From Lepidostoma basale (lineage: Eukaryota > Arthropoda > Insecta > Trichoptera > Lepidostomatidae): a stretch of 64,000 nucleotides of DNA. The translations under genes were made by a program, and so were the position numbers. This document shows, one piece after another, positions 20,807 to 32,800 of this stretch. Numbering within the stretch: the stretch's first letter is position 1; each line of letters opens with the position of its first letter. The DNA is taken from NCBI GenBank assembly GCA_022606425.2, contig JAHDVF020000992.1, forward strand, positions 124,001 through 188,000, in the 5' to 3' direction. Below the pieces are notes generated by a model. It did no database searches. It saw nothing but the letters and a program-made list of their open reading frames with translations, and was not told where the DNA came from.

Positions 20807-23800
20807 CTGAAACATTCAATTTGTATCATTTTATTTTATACATATAAATCTCATTTTTGAGTTCCCCAAGTACTTACATTTACCCTATTTTTTCATGAAA
20901 TAATAACTAATGATTTGACAGTGAATTTCCCATCATTAACAAGTTTTTGAGCTCAAATAATGAAATACGTAGAAGGTCGTGAGTAACAGATGTCGTCGAA
21001 AGGGTAGCTAAGCTTAAATGGTCATTTGCGGGGTCATAGAGGGACCAGAAAGGTTGTTGAAGTGGAGACCCCGCGAAGATAAAAGAAACAGAGGGAGACC
21101 CCCACACGATGGTCTAATGATATTCGAAGAATTGCTGACGATTAAATGCGAAAAGCACAAAACAGGAGTACGTGGAGAAGTATGGGGGGGGCCTATGTCC
21201 AGCAGTGGACGACAATAGCTGTTTAAGTTAAGTAAGTGGTGACAAGCTTTTGACAGTGTTAGCAGGGAACAAATGTAGTACATACTGAAACTAGGAGTGA
21301 TTCTTAACTACAGAGACAAATGAACATCATATTAGCTAAGTCTAAAGCCATAGTTATTAACCAAAAGGAGATAACAGACGATTTCATGCTTGAATCCGGG
21401 GTGACTAAGTGATGCTCTCTTTTCAATGCTGTTTCATCTAGTGCACATTACACATTTTTTACATGTCATTGAAAAAAAAAATCAAACCTCAATTAAAGTT
21501 AATGTTTTTTATAAACAATGTCTATGCGATAGAACATATCATACCTGTATATATTTAATGGAGTTTTTAAAAATAAAAATTATATTGTATCTTAAATATA
21601 AAATATACTCCGAATATTGGAGAGTATTCAGCCTCTTTAGGTTAGTGTTCTTGTGTTCCTGGGTCAATTAAAATTAAAATAAAGTGTTGTGTCCATTAGA
21701 AAAAAAAATAATTGAATTTGAATAAAGGTGACAGAAAACAAAACAATAATATAAAACAGATACTTATCACAGTAAATTGAAATTATATTTATTGTTACTT
21801 GCACAAGAATGTAAAACTCCATAATTAATAATTAATACTAATGAAGACACCTGATTTCTGGGAGTTTTATTATATTTTATGGGAATTACATGTTTCGGCT
21901 TGCTAAGGATATCAAGGCTTGCTAAGGATAGCAAGGCTTGCTAAGGCTAGCAAGGCTAAACACGTCATTCCCATAAAATTGTCCCTAGAATCGTAATAAA
22001 TATTTTTCAAATATTTGTTTGTTTGTTCAAATAAACCCAATAAGTTTTTATATATATTTTTTTAAAATGATGTAATTTACCTAAAACATCCGTGAATCCG
22101 AAAATTATGTCCCGTCGAAAGCGTAACTTCGGGTATGACACCATCCCCCACTGGAGATTAGTTCCAAGAAACCATTGCTGAAGAGACTAGAAAAATAAAA
22201 TCGTTTTATAATATTAATAAACTACATACAACTAACTAACTTCATTTCAAGAAACTATATACAATAGGTATGCCACACTTCTTTTGTACAGATATGGAAA
22301 CAACATTTAAATAATTTTGACCACCGGTTTCAACAGAAATATTGCCATCCAGAAATTGTAATCCATTATCAATCACAATAATTAATACAAACGAAAATGT
22401 CTCTTTTCTAGAAGTTTTATTATGTTTTTTATGGAAATGACATGTTTCGCCTTGCTACGGAATTATTAAATATCCATGATAACAGACGTTTTCATTTGTA
22501 ATCATTATTTGTAATTCTGTTTACTGTTATTATATAAAGTGAATAATAAATTCATTATTATAGAAACAAAAATGGCAGTTCACACTGGTGTTCTTACTCG
22601 TTCCTACCCTTATGCATGGTAGTGAAGCATGGAATAGTCATAGGAAGGATAAGAGTAGAATAAAAGCCATAGAGATGAGATCTCTTAAACGAATGTGTGT
22701 TAAAATATACGGCAAAATTTAAAATGTTGACGGGACGTGGAGTGGAAAAAAGTATTATGAACAAATTTATATAAGGATTACTGTGTTGGTTTAGACATAT
22801 GGAACGCATTGATAAAGAAAGATTATTTAAGAGAGTGTACGTTAACGATGTTAATAGAGTCTAAAATCAAGGAAGACCGAAAAAAATGGTTTTACAAAAT
22901 TGATCACATTTTAAAAGTTAGTCATGTTAGAAGTAGAATGAATCGACATTCATGTATGACAGGTTGTATGAATGTGGAGGATGCTTAAGGGATTTTTCAG
23001 AGCAGAATATTGTGGCGATCCATTCCCTCTGTCTACTCCTCCAACAGTTAGTTATATGGTTTCGTTAATATACAAAATCATGAATCATTGACCAATTCTA
23101 TTTTATTATTTTCGTTCATTTTGAACTGCAATATATTTATTAATTTAACTTATTCAAATATTTCTCACCATAGACTGCACAACGTAATTTACATCATCAC
23201 AGTTTGGTAAGCACTCACAAACTTTTTTCTTTGCTTTTCTGTCATATAAACTCAGCAGGTACTCTGAAAATTATAATTATAATTAATATTAGGTTACACA
23301 TAAAGTCATTTAAAATATTTAACTTTAATTACATATTTCTTATTACGCAGAATATCACAGTTGATTTAATAATTATTATGGGTATGTTCTTGTATTGATT
23401 AGAGTACAATCTTCATCAATTACACTGAAGATAGAGACAGTAATGATCTCTGAAACGTCGGACAAAACATAAACTGTAAGACATGGATATACTATAGATT
23501 TGAGGACAGACAGGGGTTTGAATGGATAGTTAGGGCCTTGGTGGGACATACCGTACTGGAAGGTATGTGTACCAGTAAATGCCACGAAATGCCATGGTTG
23601 CATAACATAAGCAACACTACCATCTAGTCCGACTCTCTGGCGTCCACGTGTAATGATCCCGCAAACCCTGGGTGTGGCAAATTGGACGTACTCGCAAGGT
23701 ATATAGAATAATATGGTAAGATATTGCGCACGTAGCATGCTATCCCTTTCTAATAATTTGCTGTCAAGTGACGTCATGTGGTGAACTCGAAATCGAAACG

Positions 23801-26800
23801 AAACTATAAACAAACCTAAATAACTATAAACAAGCTAAATCAAATGGAGTTGATTTGCCATATCCAGTTAAAAATCTTTTTTATCGATGTAAAATGTTTT
23901 TCAAAATAAGAACAATGAACTTAAAGCTCATTGAAGATGCTAACTCTAAAAAAAGAAAAATAAAAAAAACAATAACTTAAATAAAGAAAACGATTTGTCA
24001 TAATTTATTTAATACAATTACAAAAACTTCTTTTAATTAGACGTAATAAATAAACAAAGAAAAATTCCATACCCAATGTATAAATATATACTCAACTCAT
24101 ACTACACAACCTAATGCTTGGGTCTCCACGTGACGTAGCTGCGCAGTAGATGTCAAAAATAAAACGCGGAATATCTTACCATATTTATTCTATATACCTT
24201 GACGTACTCGTATGTTGATGTGCCACAGCTAACAGAGAGAGGGCGAATGGCGATTTTTGGCGCCACAAAACCGGTCACCCCCAGCTAAGGGAAGGAACAC
24301 CCTTACAGAAAAACCCTGGTCCTCCTAGTAAGGGGGTTGGGTGTTTGGCCAACAACTTAACTTTGTAAAACAACCAACGTTACGAACACTTCAAGAAATT
24401 CATTTCTTGGAGGAAGCTAAAACCACCAAGGGCTGTAGCGCCGAAGAAAAAAAAAAGCAATAGATTACTAAACTTATTTATATTTTTGTTATGAAATCCA
24501 ATGATCACATATTTTATAAACAACAGTACACAAATACATATAATTAACATCACTTTTCATAACACTGGAATTCCAAAAGGATGATTTTTTCCACTTTATG
24601 TTTCTCGGCATGTATCGAAGGTTTTATACCTTCACCATCGGGAGAACGATATGTATATTAAAATCATTTTTCCTCCGATGGAAGTGTAAAACCTTCGAAA
24701 CATGTCGAGAAAAAAATGGTAAAAACAGTGTTTTAATGCGATGATCTTCATGGCCGAATGGTAAGTGCCAGTGGCGGTACTCCCATAGAAGCCCAGAAGC
24801 CCGGCTTGCGTAAGAAATTTTGAATCAAAACCCCCAAATTTAAATAATTATGCCTCCGCATAAACCAACAACCCACCAAATCACCTTCCAACAATGTTCC
24901 CATCAGACGTAAGAGGAATAGCAACAATAGCTGAACCTCTGTAAACCAGAAGAGGTTTTGTTTTAAAATTTCTTACGCAAGCCAGGTTTCTGGGCTTTTA
25001 TGGGAGTACCGAAGGTCCCGGGTTCGATTCCTGGCGATGGCGGTGTGATTGTTACACTGTCTTTGGTCTGGTGAAGTATTCACGTGACAATAAAATGGCT
25101 ATAGATTAGCTTACTATCACATGCCATGAGAATCAATATGATACCTATACCAGCGCCATCTTGACATTATAACGTCAAGATTGCGCTGCCTATACCCTTT
25201 ACATGGATTTGGCTCGCGCTGTAATGATGTAAAGAGCGATTCAAGAAAATAATAATAATAATAATAAATATTATAATGATACATTGAACATGTCAATTTA
25301 CCATGACCGGTTTCGTCCCGTCTACATCGTGATTAATTCTCCCTAAACTGGTTATGGATAATTCTCCACAAAATATTTCAAAATTATAAATCTTAATAAT
25401 TGATTGATTAAATACCTGTATGGCTTGCTAAACAATGGAGTCCCTCTACATCGCAAACTTTCTCCTTGGCTTTGAAACAAAAAATGTTTAAATAACATTA
25501 AAATAATATTAAATTAAAATAAGCATTTACACTTGATTGTCAGGAGTTGGATTAACCGGTTTACAGATTAACCGTGACAACACCAAAATTATTCCCTTTT
25601 AGTATGAGTCCCGATTTTTATTAAATGTGGGCGCATCCGCAATTGTGTAAAATTAAAAACTGTATGATATGATGATTTAGTTTAATTTTATGGAAGTTGA
25701 GTGGAAATTTCATATAAATGATATTAAAAATATAGTGTCACTTTTAACATTAATTTTATTAAAATGTGCAATTACATAAAATTATTATTTTTGTATAGTT
25801 TTAGTTTTTTTATTTTTATTTTACTATTAAGTTTATGGAATTCACTATTTAAATATGTTTTTATATTTCCTTTAAATAGTGCAATTTACGATGTATTAAA
25901 ATGATCAAATAATATAATGTAAAATAATTTTATAAAGTCACAAAATGTTCATATTGTAAAATGTTTTAGTTTTAAGTAATTTTTTTTTTTAATTTTCTGA
26001 ATGTCCTATGATTATTTTATTAGCAAATTAATCCTTTTTGTCCCATAATGAGTTTTCTACTCTTGGGAATACAATGTTACTACTGTATGTTTATAAATAA
26101 ATAAATTTAAAAAAACATTGTTCGGTTTAGTGTTGCAGAATTGCTAATATCGTTTACTTTTATATATAAAAAACATATGTTTTCCGATGATTTATTTATT
26201 CTGGGATAAATTTTTATATTTTATACATTTATAGCAGGAAGGAAATGCTTCTTCTGTGGTAACCATTAAGAATCGTTTATCTCGATTTTTATTTCTTGAT
26301 ATTGCAAGTTAATTGATTTATATGATAATGTTTTAGCATGTACGTTATGTGGTTAAAATTATAATTGCAAGGACATATTACTTACCGATAGTTTTATAAA
26401 AATGTGGTACGCAACCACATAACCTTATACATAGAAAGATACGACAGTCTATCCGGCAGAGATTATAACTGTAAACCACACTATGATGAAGGTTGGACTC
26501 TTTCTGAAATCTGCATTTCCTTTGTAGAACACTCAGCCTGGAATAAAGATAATTTATAATTTACATACTGAAACTTAATGACACTGTATAAAATATAATA
26601 TGTAGTTCTTATTTAGGAACTGTTTCTTTTAATGATGTACAACTCCATATTAAATCATTTAAATTTGATAAATGCATTAATACTGTGGAATTCCATTGAT
26701 CTTAGGAATGAGAATCTATAACACTGTTTTATCCACTTTATATATTCAATATTTTTTTAGTAAAAATATTTAACGTTTCGAAGGTGACCTCAATCCTCAA

Positions 26801-29800
26801 AAGTAAAAATATAACGAAACAAAAATTTTACAATTATAAAACTTCATATAATTTTAGTTTAGTTATATTTTTACACTTGAGGATGGATGTCTTTTGCTCT
26901 CGATAATTCTATATTCGCGTGCACGCGAAAGACAAATTATGACTATTGTTCAGTCAATTTAGTTCAGTAAATAAATAAATAAATAACAATTCAAATGATA
27001 GCAAATTTTACTCATTGTAAAATGAAGAAATACCTTTTCGATTTGATAATAAATATGAATTAATAAATTATTGACAATTCACTTTGTGATCACAAAGCAT
27101 TAGTGCTCATTATTTTAATTGATTAATTCATAAATTAAAGTAAATATAAAAGTAAATTTTCAAATAAACACTTCGGTGTGTCCGTAGCCTTAGGGAAAGG
27201 GTAATACAAGGTACAATCTTCTGTTGTAAAGGGCTAGAGATGAGAAGTTTATACTTAGAGGCTTCCGGAGATGTGTAGATCGTGAGAGCGGTCACATATA
27301 GCTTCAAATAACATCCGTTTTCAGAGGTATGCCTTTGAGATGCAATGTCAGGGGTCTCCAAAGGACCATGTAAGAATACCTGAGAAAGAAATCATTTCGT
27401 TAAACAATAATACATGTCCAAATATTTTAAATCCCTATCCAATCTACTACAAATTCAGGGTTCTTTATTTGGAGTACCTATGCTTGTCTGTGAAGATATA
27501 ATAATTATGATACAAACACATAAATAACTTTTTTTTAAATACTGTAATCTCATAAGATTTTCTGATTGAGTAAGAGCTGAAAGGTTTGGATGAAGGTGTA
27601 AAAATGAATGGTGTGTCAGTAAGCTGTTTGTTGTATGCGGACAACGCTGTGCTACTTGCAAACAACGTACATGAACTACAAGCCCTGGTGTCTAGTATGC
27701 ATGAGGTATGCAAGCGATACAATTTGATGATGAATGTGAATAAGTCCATGTTAATGATTTTCTAAAAAGAAGAAAACATGATAGCCTGTAACATTAGTGC
27801 AAATGGTGAATATCTGGAACAAGTGGATGAATTTGTTTATTTAGGAAGTATGTTTACAAAGGATGGGAGAGTGTAGAAAGATATTGAAATAAGGGTTGGA
27901 GCAGGCAACAGAGTAAATGGTGCACTTAAAGTTGTCATCGCAAACAAAAGCTTATCCAAAAAAGCTAAGATGGCATAATGGTGATGGCAGTAATAATACT
28001 GACCAAAAAAAACTGGCAAAAAAAGGATGAAAGAATAAATGCAGTAGAAATGAGATCTCCTAGACGAATGTGTGGATACTTTGTGTATGATAGAGTGTCA
28101 AATGAAAATATAAGAATATAATGCGGTGCGAATTATGGTGTTATGAACAAAATAATGAAAGGTTCATTAAGATGGTTTGGACACATGAAATAAATGAATG
28201 AAGAAAGAATGGTAAAAAACGTATTTCTTAACGATGTAAATGGAACTAGAGATAGAGGAAGACCGAGGAAAACGTGGCACGATCAAATTAATCAAATATT
28301 GAATGTCGGCCACGTGAGGAGTCAGTGAAATCGACGCGCGTGCATGACACGACGTATGAATGTTTTTTTATTTTTTTAAATGGGAGTTGCATTATTTACC
28401 TTGCATATTATGTACAAGGTTTATATTTCAACAAGTGGATGTTCTGCTTTAATTTAACTTAAGGTTCTATCTAGCTAGCTGCTGAAGTCGGGATTTGGAA
28501 GGGACAATCTATGGTGGACCAAAAGGAACTTCTCAGCATTTGCTCTTGTGGAGAGGAAACCACCTAAAACTCTCCAGGAGAAGCCGGCCTGTTGAATGTT
28601 GTCATCGGGCCTTTCGTTACACTGTAAAGAGTGTACGGCATTTTGTTCCCTAGCTTGGTTTATGATACCAATGTCCTGAATAATCTAAATCATAAATGAC
28701 ACGATCTCTCATGCCAACTCTTTGTGAATCATCACCGAAGGGATGTCACATATATCCATACCCACACTTCTGCAGCGCGCCTCCAGTTTATGTATCTGAC
28801 GGCTGAAAAGGGGGCAATGCATAAACAAGTGATAGACATCTTGAGGAGTCCCATCGTCGCATGGATGGATGAATGTTGAGGAAGCGAGAGAAATATGTCA
28901 GGAAAGAAAAGTGTGGCAGTCCTTTTTCAGTCTACCCCTTCGGAGAAACTTATGAATAAATAAAAGCTGAGTTATGTTTTCTAGTGGTAGAGGAAATTGT
29001 TATTTAATTAGGATTGTGGGACAATAGGAACAATCGATTTTTGGACTCGAAGTTATGTTTATTTGGTTGTTTAAAATATTTCCTTAATTTTTAATGACTT
29101 TTTAAATTTCTAAATATTCAAGTTCATGTAATGTTACGTTTCTATTATTGACGTGTAAAATTATATTAAATTTAACGACATTATTTAATCTTAAACAAAT
29201 CGCACGTTGAAAACAAAAGTGACACTATACAAAAATCTAAATTTTTCTGTACGGTCATTTAAAGTTTTGCCTGCTTATTAACCTAATTAAAATCAACTAT
29301 ATTCTAATGGAATAATATCTAGACTAATATATAAAACAACAACATTAGATATATTTCTACTCACAGTCAAGTTATTGACCTCACAAACACTTTAAATGAC
29401 CGTACTGAAAAATTGAGATTTTTGTATAGTGTCACTTTTGTTTTCAACGTGCGAAATGATCTTTTTTATTGAGGTGGTTGCCAATTCCCATAAGTTTTTA
29501 ATGTATTGTAAAGGCATCTAATGTGATATTTTATTGTCAGATTAAAATCGCTCGTTGTTTTACCAATATAAAATAATGATGAATCACTATATTTCAGTAA
29601 ATAAAATCCCAGAATATAATTGTTTGCAGCTAAATTATAAAAAGAAAATATTTCTTACGTCATATCCTGTTGAAAGATTGATAACTTGAGCGAAAATTTC
29701 CCCATCGAGCGGATGAACGAAAAATGTTTGATTTTCCTTCACAATGTCTTTTCTATTTGCTTCTCTGTAACTGTGAAGCATGTCAAATGTTAGTCAATAG

Positions 29801-32800
29801 TCATACCATAAACTATAAACATTTTTATTACTGATAGGTCAATCTTTCAGAGAAGAATTGGACTAAGCTGGGCAGATTTTCTTACCTTATCAAAGAAAGA
29901 ATTGTTAATTATTGTACTGACCTTGGAGAATTATAAACGGCTAATTTGGAATTGACGGAATAACATAATCCTAACTCTGTTACCGTTGGTTCCAAAAAGA
30001 GATTGACCCCCGAAGTTCCAATGGTTAAAGCTATCCAAAACAAAAAAAAAATCACTTAGGTATTTATATAAATATGCATGCACAATATTTTGTAGAAAAG
30101 TATAACCATTAAATAAGTAGCCCGCCGTACACCTGAAACTGTTATAGGACGTAGCTGCGCCCTTTCGTCACTTTCACTCAAGCATATTGCTTCCTAGTCC
30201 CGTCCCCGACCACGCGAGGTCACATTTGATCAACTCACTCAAAAAAGAAAATTCCTATACCATATGTTATATCCCGCACTAAACGTAACATTTGCAAGAA
30301 ACCGGGTGGCACAGTCTAGGGCAATGGACAGGAAACTAATAAGTTAAAAGATACAAATATTCACAGTACGAGAAAATTATTAAATTATCGGGAAATTCAT
30401 AAAATGTCAAAGGATGTTTTAGCTAGGACACTGAAGAAAACTGCCTTTTGGAAATGGATCAAGAGTTTTAGTGAGGGCCGATGACTACAAGGACGATGCA
30501 AGTTCAGGACGACCGTCGACTTCCTGTGTTGATGAAAACATTGAACGTTTCGGTTTGTTATGCTTTCCAATCATCGATTAACTGTTCAGATGATTGCTGA
30601 TGAACTAAATTTAGGAAAATCGTCTGTGCACCCGATTTTAACAGAACATTTGAAGTTGAGAAAATCAAGACAATGCGCCTTCACATTCATCACTGATTGT
30701 CCGCCAGTTTCTGACCCGTAATGCGATCTCTGTGATTAATCACCCTCCCTTTTCACCAGTTTTAGCCCCTGGCGACTTCTTTTTGTTCCCGAAATGTAAA
30801 AAAGTCAAGCGAGGACGGCACTGGGACGACGTGTAGACGATTAAACGTGAAACGACAAAGCAACTGAAGAACCTGACTCCTGAAGACTTCCAGGGATGTT
30901 TTGAACAATGGAAACGGAGGTGGGACAAGAGCATTGATACAAATGGGGATCATTTTTATGGGAATAAGATTGACCTACCCCAAATTTTGGAATATAAAAT
31001 TTAAAAAAATCAGTTCGCGTATTTATTGGACAGGTAAAAGAGGACCAAGTCAGGAGAAGATCAGGAGAAGAAAATGTGAGAACTGGGGAAGGAAAACTTT
31101 TGTATTCAGAGCAAGAAGGCAAAGCAAAGGGAACAGATTATAACAGAATATACAAAATAGTAAGTTTATCTGTATAGTATAAGCATTGAATACAAAGATA
31201 ATTAATACTGAATGATACATGAAAATAGTTTTACCTGGATCGAAATGAAACGACAAGTTAAGGATCAGCCCCATGTAATCCTTGCTGTCAATCATGGGGT
31301 AAGTTGTCACGTTCGCAAAGTTCGAATACTCCGCTTTGGCTAAAGAATCGATGAAGTCGAGGAACCGGTATCTATCTTTAATTTTCATCCTCCTAAAAAT
31401 AATATATATTGCAGAGAAAAACAGTATAATTTGAAAAACATGCCTCTTTTTGAATCAACCGGTTTTCGGATTAACCGGCCAAAAAAATCCAATAATAATA
31501 ATATGCTAACTTTTAAAGCGCCGTTTTTGTGATGTAATCACCTCAAGGGCGCATTAAGACGTGTTTTAAATCTTAAAAATCTAAATGTGACCGCTTAAAA
31601 AACGATCGGTTTAAAAGTATAGTAGAACAAAGTATAAATGTTTAAATTGGGTATGAAATATGAAAAAGATGGGTTTTCAATTTAGATCTGAAATCTGTCG
31701 GATCATTTATGCATCTAAGGTGTGAAGGGAGATTGTTCCAAGCTGATGGACCGGCTACCGCGAAAGCTCGATCCCCGAAATTTGTACTGGGGCAACGATC
31801 CCCGAAATTTGTACTGGGGCAATTAAAGCAACCCTCCTCGGCAACCCTCCAAATTACCCCCGCTTAAGTGACGTGGATTGTATAAAAATAGTGTTTTAGT
31901 CCCCAAATGCTACCAATTTGGTGCAACCTATGGACCATGCAGTGGTAGAGAGTTTCAAAATACGGTTCCGCAGTGTTGTGACTATTCCTCTTATGTCTGA
32001 TGGGAACATTGTTAAAAGAGGCGATTTGATGGGTTGGCATAATAACATAGATTTGGGGGTTTTGATTCAAAGTTTCTTGGACTGGTTTGTTCTTCTCGCC
32101 GTCATGGGTATGGGCAGTATTCGTAGTTAGCACCATATCTCGAAATAAACTTTGAATATATAATCCAAGACTCGCAACCATATAGGAATATGGAAAAGAC
32201 AAGGGTTTATTTGACCATTCTTACGCATTATTAGTATAGTAATAAGAAAAGTTCTCACGTAATGTAGTTTTCGACCTTCTTCTGATCCAACTTGGTGTGG
32301 GGGCAGATGGTGACGCAAGGGAACGTGGTGTTCCAGGCGTACATATCTCTGTCCATGGAGACAACGGTGGGAGAATCTTGGTAGCGTTGCCACGTGCTGC
32401 GACTCAGGAATACCGCTCCCCACAAGGCGAACCCCACTACTACCACCCAGAGGATTCTATAACATTTCCATATTTACTTACAATATTACTACCGCCACTA
32501 CTACCATCCAGAGGATTCTCTGACATATTCATATCTACTCAAAATATTCCTACCGCCACTACTACCACCCAAAGGATTCTATAACATTTTCATATTTACT
32601 TACAATATTACTACCACCTAGAGGATTCTATAACATTTTCATGTTTACTTACAATATTACTACCGCCACTACTACCATCCAGAGGATTCTCTGACATATT
32701 CATATCTACTCAAAATATTCCTACCGCCACTACTACCACCCAAAGGATTCTATAACATTTTCATATTTACTTACAATATTACTACCACCTAGAGGATTCT

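Noticed and set aside
23376..23813. 145-codon ORF on the minus strand
   Set aside because: Runs across the left border of the MULE-like MITE, shows no recognised domain, and has no splice context.
27128..27254. Extension of ppk exon 6 to YLKIYFYIYFNL
   Set aside because: Reads past the gtataa donor, breaks phase with exon 7 and destroys the family pattern before QRKC.
31901..32130. ORFs at 31.9-32.2 kb as extra ppk exons
   Set aside because: They lie in the decayed CAGTGGCGG MITE and show no DEG/ENaC residues.
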